The position numbers and the translations under genes are program-made. Below are positions 46,001 through 59,143 of a stretch of DNA of 64,000 nt, one piece after another; within the stretch, counting starts at the first letter, position 1; every line of letters starts with the position of its first letter. The stretch comes from Trichoplax adhaerens (taxonomy: Eukaryota > Placozoa > Uniplacotomia > Trichoplacea > Trichoplacidae), in assembly GCF_000150275.1 (NCBI RefSeq), contig NW_002060951.1, positions 2,118,297 through 2,182,296 on the forward strand. The letters are read 5' to 3'. The notes under the pieces are model-generated. The model made no database searches and had not been told where the DNA came from. It worked only from the letters and a program-made list of their open reading frames with translations.

Positions 46001-49000
46001 GGAGAACCGAAATGAAGAATTTATAGCAATAAATAGTAGTTTTTACAGCAATTAAGTCATGGATCCTGTTCGTATTATTAATTTGCTACAGACGTACGTT
46101 TCATATAATGATTAGACAGGTAATTTTTCCATGCTTAACAAAGTACGGCTGCTTAATTTTTTGAGTTGTAGTGCTATTTACCTTCATTCTAGCAACTTTA
46201 TCACGAGGATGTGTAGTAAAGCTTTCACTAGATACAATAACAATGCCATTTTTAGCGAAAATCTCTTGCAAATCGTTAATGGCCTATTAAAATGATAGGA
46301 ACGAAGTTACTATTGTGTGTTTGCGTTAATTCGATATTACCTGAATTTAGTATGTTACAAATTTGCTATTGTCACAGATTACACTATAATAATCGTAATT
46401 GATTATTTCTATATTCTACAAATATGTTAATCTATATCTGTTAATTTTGTGTGTCAATTGTGGATTGTACTGCGTACACTAATAAATCCACAGTTAAACA
46501 GACTTATAATAAGATTGCATTGTAAGTATGAACGGCATACATATATAAGCCGCCGTTTTTCAGTACAACAAAGAGAGAGTAGAAGTTAGTACTGTAGTTA
46601 GATTTACCATAAATTTAACTATGCATTCAATTTCTAGTCTCCATGCTAATTGAGAGTAGTACGAACGACCATCCAATACGGTTGTTATTATTAACTCTAG
46701 ATAGTAATACACAACAATATTTACCGGTACTAGCGTGATGAACTGTAGAGAAGTGAAGCTAAGTCGCATTAACGCTAATACTGAAGATTTTTCTTGAAAT
46801 AAAGATAACTTTTGTTAACGACTTTAGTTCTAAACTTGACTTCGTGTCTTAAAGTTAACTTGTCTATTTCTTGTTTCAATTACGGAGTTGTGATACCTAC
46901 GTGCAAAAAGACATCTTTAATTTCGTATATTATTCCAACTCGGGTCCAGTTAAAATGCTTTATGAAGGCAACACGTGCTGGATTATAACTTATGTCAGAG
47001 ATTGCCGTGCGAAAGAAGTAAGGATATTCTTTTCTATCCGTCAACTTCATGGAAGTTGATGTAGGCGATATCTGTAAGATTTCAATTCGAATATATTTAG
47101 TTTAAAATTAATAAAACTTTACTGTGCTAACAAAAATAATAAGGTGCAAGCCCAAGCTAATCTGTTTGCATTATCCAACTTTTGCAACACAAATTTCTTC
47201 GCGATTACAATGATTAGATAGAAAATTAAGCTTGTATCTTTCCAACATTCGCTTTTGTAATAAGGTATTAAGCGCAAAGTATACTGTGGTAATAAATAAC
47301 GGATAAGATAATTTCGTGTCAGATAACTCTAAAGTTAGCGCAAGGATATAATGTATAACAAATATTGAATTCTATCTGAGTGAGGATGCAATCCAATTTA
47401 AACTTGAACACCGTTAAAACTATACATAATCCTAGCAGCAAAATTGTAACAATACCATTCTTAATGCAAACCAACCTAATACCATGCATCACAACCAGAA
47501 TTTACTTTTAGTCAAATAGCAGCTCATACCTCAACGAGATTCCAATATTTCGAGACTGATGCGACAGATTCAGTAACAACTGATAATACAGGCCCGAATA
47601 TAGCTATTTTTGGGGGTTTCTCGTTAACTAGACGAAAAAACTGCTTGACGGCATAAGAGGGATTATGCTGAAATTAAGTTGAAGATGGAGTTAATGCCTA
47701 ATGTAAAGTACATAAATTTATGATTGCATGAAATATTATAAACTGAAAGGATATTAATTAAGCAATGAACGACCAAATCATGAAAGAACGCTAAAACAAT
47801 ATCCTACAAATACTTGAATTGATAAGAATTTATATAAGTCTCTACACTGTTAACATCATTGAATTCCCAACATAATTCAACATTTCATTTTTCATATTAA
47901 CCTTTAGCTGCGCTGATATTAAGAAAATATGCATCAGTTATACAGTAGTTTGTATAGATCTCAAGAAACAAAATGTATTGAAAAGGCAGTTACAAATAAT
48001 AATTGCACATTATCAGTATCGCGATACAATTATTGTAATTATTGCATTACAAATGTTAATTATATTTAAATTATTCAGTTTTCGATGTTAATAATTAACA
48101 GCAGCCGCCTGGCACATATACTGTCACAAAGTAAGGACAATCGATTCATTACCATCAATTTTTGATAGGGTAGTAATGAAATTGTCGTTCATTAATTAAA
48201 ACAGCGAAAAGTTTTAGGATCTATTTTAGAAGCATACGTTCACCTCATTTCAGTTCTGCATGAATTTACAAATTATCATTAAATCTATGAGAAAAGGCAT
48301 TATTGTTAATCATCATACGGTATCAACATTTAGCAAATGCGATTAAGATTTATAGATCTATAAGGAAAATACTGACCTCTTGCACGTATTTAAATACATA
48401 TATAAATATTTGACGGTATTTAGCCAAATATCGTTAAAATCTTTTACGTATAAATTGAAATTTTGATCCTTTATAAAGCGCTATTAGGAATGAAGACTTT
48501 TTGCATTCACTTAAAAACTGTATTGTTAGAGATTAGTGGTAGCGCAATATTGGTACTTTATTCATATTAATAACTGAAATTGCCTACTTAATAGCGCCAA
48601 AATTTATCAAAGAATGGCTCAGTATATCAAATAATAAGATAGACTCTTCAGTATGCAACTCAGGATACGTACAGATGATACAGTGTATTGAAATGGCAAA
48701 ATATCTATTGCATTTTTATCTCTTTTAAGCAATTAGTAAAATCTGAAAAATTCAATATAAGGAAAATATTACTATTTCAGTATTATTAAATAAGACCATA
48801 GGTATAAAGAATTGTATTTGTCGATGGATTATTTGATCTTGTTGTGTAATAAGCTAATAAATTTACAATAATGGAAACAATTCTTAACATTTAAGGCTGA
48901 TCATTACTATAAAGATTTAATAAGCACATCAGTATTCATCTGACTCACTAAGTCTTATATTACAATACAAGCATTATCACCATAGCTACAGTGAACTAAC

Positions 49001-52000
49001 AACAACTTAAGAGAAGCTAATATCATCTAATTAACTTGTAAATTATATATCATGTTCCTTTTTTCATTATAAAATTCGAAACTTTAGGGAGAAAAATATG
49101 ATATCAACAATAAGAAATCAGTTAATGATTTTTAGTTAGGTTACTGATTGTTGCAAGGTTGCATATTTGAATTTTACATTAAAACGAAATTCAGCTAAAA
49201 CTCGCGAGTAGATCTTGTTACCTAGCATTATCTATAAAAACGAATTCATTTCTATGATTATAACCATGATTGATTACCCATCCTCTTTCTACCTACTTCA
49301 CTGTAGACTTTTTTTCTATGAAATAAATAATTCTATCCTATAGTAGTAATAATTCAAGATATTTTAAAATAAATTTGAAGTATTATTAATGATATTAAAA
49401 ATATAATAAGGTATCCACCTTGGATAAGAGTCTAAATAGTGATTATTTTTCCTAGAAATTGTCTATTAATATTTACTCTTATTATTTATATATGTATTTC
49501 ATAATATCTTTCATAGAATGCCTACTTGGTCGGTTGTTCCTTTTATAACGAAAGCCTTTTACCGTTAGATATCGTTTATTATTGGTTGATTTATAATCGA
49601 TATTTACAAGTGAATCCTATCGATTGTTATTCGCAAAAATTCTGATAAAATTTATCATAGAAAATAAAAGATTCCAGAAATTGCCAGTACAATACTGTAG
49701 TCAATACTCCTCTTAGGAATATTATTGTCAATACTCTTTTCAGCTTTGAAGACACCGTTAAAGCAATAATATTTAGATGCTGCTGCGATGAAGTGTCTTC
49801 AAAGTATTTGAACAATGGCTAGTATTCTTTATGAAACTTTTCATTTTATTACACCAACTTAGTTCATCTAACAATACCAAGGATTATCTGTCTTTCAGTC
49901 ACTTGCCTAAAATTACGACACAATTAATTATTTGGGACTACATTGCAACTGCTAACTTTATGAACTAGAATTTTATAGGCTGAAAAATTGCGTTGTTCTG
50001 TATCTACGGCTATTTTGTGTATTTTTATATTGAAATTACCTCCTAACAGTAAAAGTAGCAGAAAATTGTCACTATTAGACTGGTTATGACTCGAAGCATT
50101 TCTGTTTCTCGATTCTATAATATTAATGTTATCTAATATTGCGTTTACGAGTACTAATATTGCCTATTCTCGATAGATGCATATATTTCTCAGTTCTACT
50201 CGCGTTAACTACTAACAGATTGTCTAGATAACATTCTGATTTAAAGTCATAAATCAGGAATTTTATTCAAGGAAATTAAAGTAGATCTGAAGTGGTTCTC
50301 AACACTGCGACAAATTGTTTAAGTTATAGTGTAGGATTTATAAAATAACCTTAAGTTTATTATGTTACACGATACCTTTCCGTTTAAATTAAGAATGATA
50401 TTCGTTCCTTAATATACTCCATCACGGCAGCAATTAAAAATAAATGTGACGAACAGTGAGAATAGTATTCGCTTAAGTACAGGCAAAATAACTAATAAGG
50501 AATAATTTAATTATGATTCAATACTTTTGTCTATGATTAATAAGTATCCACCGTAGCTCATGCCAATTACTACAACGGCTTCATACCAGAATTATCAGCT
50601 GTAGCACAACAGTAACGAATTTTAATTATATGACTATAATTATCAATTGTATGAGAAACATCCTCCCAAATCATACGATCATAATAATGGATTATCCATG
50701 AAGAATCAAATGTCATATTGTTGACTAACTCTTATAAACGCAAGATGATAATAATATCGATAAATGGATATGGTAAAGTGGCAAATATAGCTAAAAATAA
50801 GACTGTATGATTGTATGAGAATTGCTTCACTTGTATTTTAGATTACAAGATTGTATTAGTGTTTACTTGTAAAAGATAATTGCAGTACGTATTGTAGCAA
50901 TTCTACTGAGATATGCTGTATTGAGATTTCAAGACATATTGCTAATAAATTGCGCCAAATAAGTGAGTACTTTGAGATTTTTATTGTGATGCTTCACTTT
51001 TTAAAAGTACGAATTGTGATTAGATAGCAATAGTAAATTTAGGTCTGATCCTGCAACTTAACTGGTTAGATATGATTGCGTTGCCGATAAAAAAAATCAT
51101 TCTGGAACTGTTTGTATATAAACCAGAAAATAATAATCAATTTTGGTATAATAATTTAAACAGTCTCATTGGAGCTAGATAGTCTCTGACAAGACGAAGG
51201 TAATTTGTACAATAGGCTAAGTTTAAAGAAACTACAGTTTAAGAAACGTAAAATTTCAGTATTAAGTGGGTTAATGGTAGCAATTTCGCTTCTTGATCTC
51301 ATAAAGCTACTAATATACTCTTGAGTACAGGCATAACTATGCACGGAGTATTAAATTAATTAATATCATCAGAAATCTCATTCGCCTGACATGGTATGCG
51401 AGTGTAGTTATTGGTACAATAAACTTAATTCTTAAGCTTAATCTCTAACGTATATTCGAATTAGTACAAATTTCTATGAAACCTTTAAGAATAAAGATAA
51501 TCGCATCCAAGAGTTACTCAATTGGATTTAGTGCCCTAATGCCTGATCAAGGACGGATTGGTAGATTTAAGCTTTACGTCATCTTGCCACAACACCGGCT
51601 TGTAACATTATGATATTTAACTTCTTGATAGAATGGAAATATTGCTAGTACGGTCGCGCTTCTATTTAATGCCAAAGTTAATTTTTCACGTATTACGGTA
51701 GCAATCTAATTAACAAGATTCTAATTGAATTAAGGGCCTCGCAATATATATGATATCATTGATATGTATAAATATCCATAATTCTTCAAATTGCACCGAT
51801 ACAAACTTTAATGATAATTAATATATTAAAATAGTAAATGCAATAAAAGCAGCAAATATTCGTATAATTCAATTCGATCGTTTGTAGCTTTCATAATAAA
51901 TGCCTACCATAAACCCAGTATTCAAGTAATGAGAAATTTATATGAAAGCCAATTATTTTATAAAGCATTGAAATTTAATACCAATATGTCGTCAACTGCA

Positions 52001-53980
52001 AGAGTATACAAATGTGTCTGAACGTACTCTAGTATAGTTAAATGTTCATGTATACGAATATAAGATGACGATTGCAAAGCCTTATTAAGTGCTTACACCG
52101 GATTAAAATCATACTGGATATATAAATATTCTCTAATACTTCCTAAATCTTGATAAATTAAAAATGTTTAAAGAGTGGATTATGTATTAAATTTGGAATT
52201 ATTTCATTATCCAATATATGTACATAAATATATATGTTATGTTATTGTTATGTTATATATGATCACAATTGTGAGTAGCCAGCAATTGTACATAATGATT
52301 GAGTGACATACAATTCATAGTTCCAAAGATATATGTACTAGCTCACTCCCTCTTAACTAATCAGAGTATTAAATTAGTAGGTAACTGTAAATTGCAGTAT
52401 TCAAAATGTCTACAGATTAACAGAGTGGAAGGAACTACCAAAGTAGAGTAAAACGTTGTGCCATCTACAGTTTTGAGATACAACATACTGCTACACTACC
52501 GTATAAACATATTATATTTTTGCTGTACACTAAATATTATTCTACATGCAATCTGTATTTCACACAATGATGTAGTGTTTATCATAAAAAGATTAAAAGC
52601 TCATTTTCTAATACGTAAAGCATTTCGTCAGCATTGTAAAATCAAAAGAATAATCAGCCGAAACCATTAAAAGAGAATCGTGCGTTATAAGAATATATTT
52701 TCACAATAAGTGAATATAACACATTATTGTGACATAAATTTAATGTTCTAATGAGCCGTTTCATTATTATTTATTTTTAATCTTACGTTTGAAAATCTTT
52801 CTATCAAATAAGAAATGTCCAGAATTATTTCTTAGTAAGCATAATGAACTAATCTGCAACACAATGACTATACTCCAAGAACAGGATAAGAATTTTTTTA
52901 AGATCTTTCAATAATGATAAATGTCCCACATAGTATAACAAATACAACTCGGAATAAACTTAATAGCATGTTCACTGCGTTAGTTATCTCTTCTACTCTC
53001 TTTAGTTGACGGAAGCAAAAAATTCAGAATTTCTATATAAAGTAAGTCGAAGAAGCTAAAAATTCTGACTTGAACATAAATTTATTGCCTCACATAAAGG
53101 CATAGACCACATTTATGTGGTCAAAAACGTTCAAATTTATCATTTTGTAAATATCGCTATTAATATCATGGTATTTTACGCTCTCGTGTGATAGTGATTA
53201 CCCTTGCCATAGGTTATAATGCAATTTTTTACGAATACCTGATTTTCTGCAAATTCATCGAAGTCAATACGATATTGTTTGAGATTCATTTCACGATGTT
53301 TAAGGAATATTAGGTAAAAAGCTAAATACAGCGGCATTGTCAGGCGGCAATAGATATGAATATTCGTAATTAAATATCCTATGATCTATTTGGCAAATAT
53401 TATAAAACTCATTTTATGTCATACTTTTACTTCCAGCTTCTTAAAAATCTCAATACTTGCATTAATAAAAACATTGAAGAAAGATGAAAACTCGTCTTGT
53501 TAAGTCAATAATCTCATAGCTTAAATTACAATGGATTTTTGGCTTGGGAATAAAATTGATACTAGCAATACAAAGGTATTATTTAATGTAGAACTTAGGG
53601 TAGTAGCCCTATTGCAGTGCTAGATATCCATCAAAATCCAATATCAGCTTTTTAAATCTTAAGTAAATTATGTCCTAACCTATATAACTGATCGTATAAG
53701 ACTAGATTATCATTCAAAGATGGATCTGTTAAAAAATTTAATTCCCAATTACCTTTGTATCTAAGTAGCTTGAGTGAAGTTCGTAGTTCTTTAAAATATC
53801 TTGTCTTTTATTGATATCGCGTATAGCCATTTCAGCACACGATACAAATGCACTTCCAGCCCTAGACGAAAATCCTCCACTTAACGGTTGTAGCATGCCA
53901 ATATGTAATGGATCTTTACTCTGAGCAGTTGCTATTGCTGTGATCCATAACAAGAGCAACATTAACATTTTCATTTTCAT
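40038..53980 (-). CDS. GABA-B-like class C GPCR, paralogue C, complete
   Basis: Fifteen exons: 53980-53753, 47667-47530, 47071-46901, 46283-46182, 45169-45104, 44612-44415, 44234-44004, 43350-43290, 42777-42679, 42539-42389, 42220-41980, 41440-41318, 41207-40875, 40448-40296, 40091-40038; 2349 nt, 782 aa plus stop, all phases consistent. MKMKMLMLLLLWITAIATA is a clear signal peptide. Flytrap landmarks are HIGMLQPLSGGF, DISYNPARVAFIKHFNW, MLPGFFLNNWFINN and YAYDAIWALALGLNRT. The 7TM core has LFWKTWRVYSIYRNKTKRS at the start of ICL2 and FLAWETRHVTIPELNDSK in ICL3, very like mammalian GABBR2. The tail is Ser/Lys/Asp-rich (SKSSSDSDDKESKKKEQ) with many possible phosphorylation sites and no obvious coiled coil. 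The canonical GW of the flytrap hinge strand is GF here. The first intron is 6.1 kb, unusually long for this window. Confidence 0.93.
47668..53752 (-). other. First intron of receptor C (6.1 kb)
   Basis: It joins the exon ending SSYLDTK to the exon starting HNPSY, as in A and B (1.7 and 0.5 kb). I saw one hairpin (53105-53122) and otherwise only AT-rich sequence. An unnoticed small nested gene cannot be excluded. Confidence 0.65.
53093..53122. repeat. Hairpin with the CATAAAGGCATA-ACCAC motif
   Basis: GACCACAT-TT-ATGTGGTC (53105-53122) is a perfect 8-bp stem. The preceding CATAAAGGCATAGACCAC matches 8385-8402 at 17 of 18 positions, and a hairpin lies beside the motif there as well. A common small element is likely. 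Confidence 0.5.
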
Positions 53981-56900
53981 CTAATGATTCCTGGATGAAA
54001 GAAATTGATACTTAAAATAAAAATAATGAAAAAAATTCCCTGCTAAGCGTACAAGAAAGAATCAAAGTCGATAATACTCAGGTCCTTTTTATTCTTATAG
54101 CAGTTCCTAAAATAAGCAGGTTATATTTGAACCCATCTATCATAAATATTGATGTCACAAAATAACTAGAATGATTATTAAATAATTAGTAAGAATTACT
54201 AAAATAGCACGATAGCATCAATTGCCGTATCCAACGAGACTAAACAATCAATTTTATTTATGAAATATGACAGCAGCAGTAAGATGATAAATTCGGAATA
54301 ATTCTTCACTCATTGATGCCTTAGAAATGGAATGACAAGACAATATAATAGCTATTATTGGATAATGTAACAATAACTTACTGATTAGTTTAGAATTTTA
54401 CTCGTTTAATTAATGATATGAATGAAAGAAAATAGCACGCAGCATCTAATCTGGGAGCCGTTTCATTTCACTCGCGATAATCTTTTATCACGATTGATCT
54501 AGACAATTGTTTTATTTCATCATAAGTTTTCTATTATTGCATTCAATTCTACAATGGCTTGATTTAATCACCTCGTTCAAAGAAAGTAGCTAAATTACGT
54601 TTTAAATCATATTTACTAATCATTAATATTAATTATAGGACCTTTTGCTACGCTACGATGACTAGGATGTTAATTGTAATCACCCAATCTATTTGTATGT
54701 AATGTCGTAGTTAGTAGAAAAGATCAAAGACAATCCCACCCCTGATAGCCACATACCCGTATGTCTTTTAACCCATGATAACCTGAATCTAATAAGGCTT
54801 GTATTTCCGTCTAACTAGACGTATTGCAGGCAAGAAAACCATTTGCAACTGTATATGTTCTTTGTTATCATCTTAATCATCAAATTATAAGAACAGATAA
54901 AATTTCTTGCTTGGCAAAATAATACCGAAATCATTTATTCTATAGAAGTATTGCCCTGTTGTTTAAATTATTATTCATATTGGCGATATCTCTGCTAATA
55001 AAGAAACGAATACCGTAAAATTAAAATTAGAATATTACGGCTAATTAGCATGAACTGTATAAGGCAAACTTAATACCGGTTTTTGATTACTTGGTAGTGC
55101 TTTAAATGTGAACCCATATAATCCCATCCGTAAATTAAATTAACTGACGTATCTGCCATAAAATGTAAGTTTGTGTAAGCAGAGGGGATAGCAATGGCAG
55201 TTCGCTGCATTGGAACCCTTTAGAAAGTATTTTAAAATCTCTCTTCAGAAACTTTTACATGCACTGTCAATCAGTAGTTTACTCCTACTGTAATTAATGC
55301 AGCAACTCAAATTATTAAAAAGTCCAAAAATATTGACTTCATCACAAATTTATCAGCCTAAGGAAAATATTAATGCTGACATAAAGAATACGATCCATGC
55401 ATTAGATATCTTGTCACTGTAAGAGTGTTTAGATCGTTAATAAGAAGATGAAACGTGAGGGAAAGCCCTGTTGGATAGCGTGCTATGTGTAATGATTATG
55501 AATTAATACTTCGTCGATCGAATAATTTTTACTTGGATATTAACTCCATTAAAACAGTAAATTGAATTAAGAACGCTATTGACAAGAAACTATTACCTTT
55601 AGCCAAAGCTAAGCTAGTTTGACTAATGAGATGTTTTTAATGATCTCCATAACATCATTTTTAAATACATACTCCTACGTCATCGTCCACTACTACTACC
55701 CACCTATGAATGAGAATCTAGGGAACGCCGCTTTTAGCCACTTAATATTAGTCTTTTGTTTAATTTACCAAACTATAGTATCGGATGTCATCCATCATAC
55801 AGGAGCATATTGCACGCTAATTAGACTTTGGAAATATGGCATTAGCCGGTTACTTGCTGGAATTAATCTGATTTACAATATTCTCATTATAAACCGGTCA
55901 CGAGAACCCATAACGGTCGCACTTCTGAGATAATCGAATTTGTGACTGGCTGACATGTGCGGCAATTGCCGAAATGGATGCCTAGCAAGATTATTACAAA
56001 AGTTTGTGATAATTTATAGGATTAACTGACAATATCAAGACTTACTACAATCTTTACTAATACTTTATTGGTACTTTCTATTGTTTTTCGTATACAGTAC
56101 ATCCTATGCCAATATCGTAATACCATACTTTTTAGATAAGCCTAATAAAATTTTTAACTTGCCTCAACAGATAACACGGAAGCTCAATTAATGTTCTATG
56201 AGTAAATGATGCTTTTTAAATCTAAAATTTGCCCAATTGGTAATCTTTGACGTATTTCTATTCACAAGTCTGTTATGGAAATGATGTGATATATGTCATT
56301 AATGTAATCGGTAATGTACCTGTCTATACTAACAAAACTGTTTTGTAAAAATTTTATAGATGCGGTAAACTAGTCCCTTCATGTTCAAATTGTCAGACAA
56401 TAACAGATTATGGAAGCAATAGCATGATATCTTCAAAAAATTCTAAGTTCTGTGATTAACATTTCTTTGAAAGAGCTAGATTTATGTTAATCAAAACGCT
56501 ACTACTGGTTAGATTAAAAAAATAATAATAATTCGTTCTAACGCCTGCTGTGATGTCCAACCCCTTAATTCTATTAATAATATACCACTATATACGAAAG
56601 CTGAGTAAAATAATCTAACCAGATCAAAATTTGGACCTAGCATTCCAATCAGAGTACAATAGTCAACGGCGAATAAATGTTTGCGCTTTATAAATAACAC
56701 AGTTCAAATTCGACAAATGTAATAAAAGTATCTCACAAATAACTGTGTCAGTAAAATAAAATTTTCAGACAGGTTTTTATTACAAGGTTGAGGAATAATT
56801 GAGCAATAATTAATTACTACGAGAATCTAGTCTAAAATCTAAATTATTCCGAGCTCAAAGTGAAGTGCAGTCGTTAATATGAGTTTAACTTCGCAGTTCT

Positions 56901-59143
56901 TAAATGCATTTCGTTAAATCGATTTATGAAAAGATAATTAGCTACAATCAGACTTAAGTCATCAAACAGAGTACTTTTCCTCAAATAGATCATTATTATT
57001 TTCTACAGTTCGAATCAATCTGCTTAAAATTTAAAGAATATCACTAACTACCCTACAGTAGACTGTTAGTCATCTATCACATATAAAATATTTGAAGTTT
57101 TATCTATTACTTATATTCAAGAAATTCATTACTATGCAATGCTAAGGTTATTAAAATAGAATCCTCGTGTAAAGTACTTGTGCGAACCAGACGATGAATG
57201 TTTTTATATCGAAATACACAGAGAGTTATAGACTACTATACTGCATTAAGGCTGTCTAATTTTAATTAAGTCGTTTTAATAAACTAGATAGCTGTACCAT
57301 TTCTAATGTTATTCGACTGGTATATTTATGGCAACAATTTATTTTGATGTAAAACTAATAATTATAGTCAGTTTTTCAAAGTAATGTAGCAAAGTACGGA
57401 GAAGCTATAATATATGAATCAGCTAACACTGAATTTATAAATTGTAATTACTGTCGGATGTACCTGAAATATAAGAAACCAGTTTTTGTTAGAGATTTAT
57501 ATAAACTTTTCAAAAGCTAATAATTATCGAAATATTACATAGGTATAAACGCATATCTCTCAATATACTGTACGAAATCTTCTATTATTATTATATTTAT
57601 GGTAATATTTTTTCCGAAATAACTATGGATGATCGTTAGTTACTTTACGCAAATTTCAGTTCGAGCTAATTTATGTTAAATTAAAAATTTGGACGATAAA
57701 TATATACGTGGGCGTTTTTAATCTTCTCTGTAATAGTTCAAAGATAGTTACAATATTCAACAATCTATAAATGTGAGTTTATATTTATAACATAGAGAAT
57801 AATGCAACAGCAACAAAGAAATAATTATTAATTAAACATCGTTAAATTTGGCATGTTGTTGAAACTAAAAGGATCTACGAACGGTCATAATAATACTATT
57901 TAGATATTATCTTGGCATTAGACTTGTCGATGGAAAGTTTAATACATAAGGAAGTAAGACAATCTAAAGATTTTAAATCAATTCATACTAAGACAACAAA
58001 ATTGAATACACAGCCATGAACATGTTCCATGGAAGAAATAGTTAAATTACGTATGTACTACACAATTTGTTAAATATCATTACAGATGCCAAGGACAGAT
58101 CAAAAATGGTAAAATTTCGTGGTAGCATGGCTTTATATTGAAATTAGGTAAATTAGGCATCAAGTAAAATAAATACAGGAAACATTTCCGAATATCCAAT
58201 AAATTTTCTTAAATTGAAGTCATTATTTTATCAATTTTCCCAATTCATAATATTTCATCAGGCCATTAGTATATATATATTAGTATCGAGTATCGTAAAA
58301 TAAAGCAATTATTTAAATGCGCTTCATACTGCTGGTACTACAGACGTTAAAATTGTAATATATATCTCTATGCACACGAATAAATATTGAATAAAGTAAG
58401 AGTGAGATCGTCTTCGCTTATGCATACACTGTAGGTCATAACAAATAATGCAACTCCTTGAGTGTAGCATTACATATGAGGCTGCAGATGATATTAAAAC
58501 TTAAATAGTCATCTCGCATCATGAGACTAATCAGAGAGACTCTTTATAGGATAGATTATCCCTGTGTATAGATTGAAATTTTAGTACCTTTCGACATAAA
58601 TAATGACTTAGAACCTAAAGCCATAAACTGCTATACTGCAGTCCATTATTTTATTGCTATAATCTTTTACGGACCATCAAACCGTAATTATCTACGCATA
58701 ACGTATTTCAAACACAATATCCGTATTAATCAAAATCTATTCAATACTTTGTTAAGCACTTTAATTGCATTTACGACTCTCTGAAGATATCAGAATAAAG
58801 TGCCTATTATTATTTATTTATTGTGAATGAATTGGTAACGACAGTGATAGGTCTGATCGAAAGAGTTAAATTTTCATAGTAATTGAATTCTATTGAAAAG
58901 CAAGTTACAATACCTGATGATAATGAAAATGTAATGGTTATATAAGTCTCTGTTCATCGTAGGTTTAATAAAAGTCGAAACTTTTCCAAGCTTTGCTAAT
59001 AACATAATAATCCTATAAATTTCTAATACATGATAATAATAGAACATAATTTAAACACATATGTTAATATGCAAAAAGCCATTTAATAATATGAATTAAA
59101 GTTTATATGAAGGTTTCTTTGGGCAATGAGGTAGTTTGATTGG
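53981..59143. other. Intergenic region between receptors C and D
   Basis: About 5.2 kb without recognised genes. A plus-strand open frame of 104 codons at 55619-55933 starts with TTG, has no family resemblance and was not accepted. The promoter of C must lie at the left edge. Confidence 0.5.

Noticed and set aside
46871-47059. Plus-strand 62-codon frame
   Set aside because: It is antisense to exon 3 of receptor C, which encodes the conserved flytrap segment.
55619-55933. Plus-strand 104-codon frame between receptors C and D
   Set aside because: It starts with TTG, has no recognised domain, no splice context and no counterpart near the other receptors. A chance open frame is the simplest reading.
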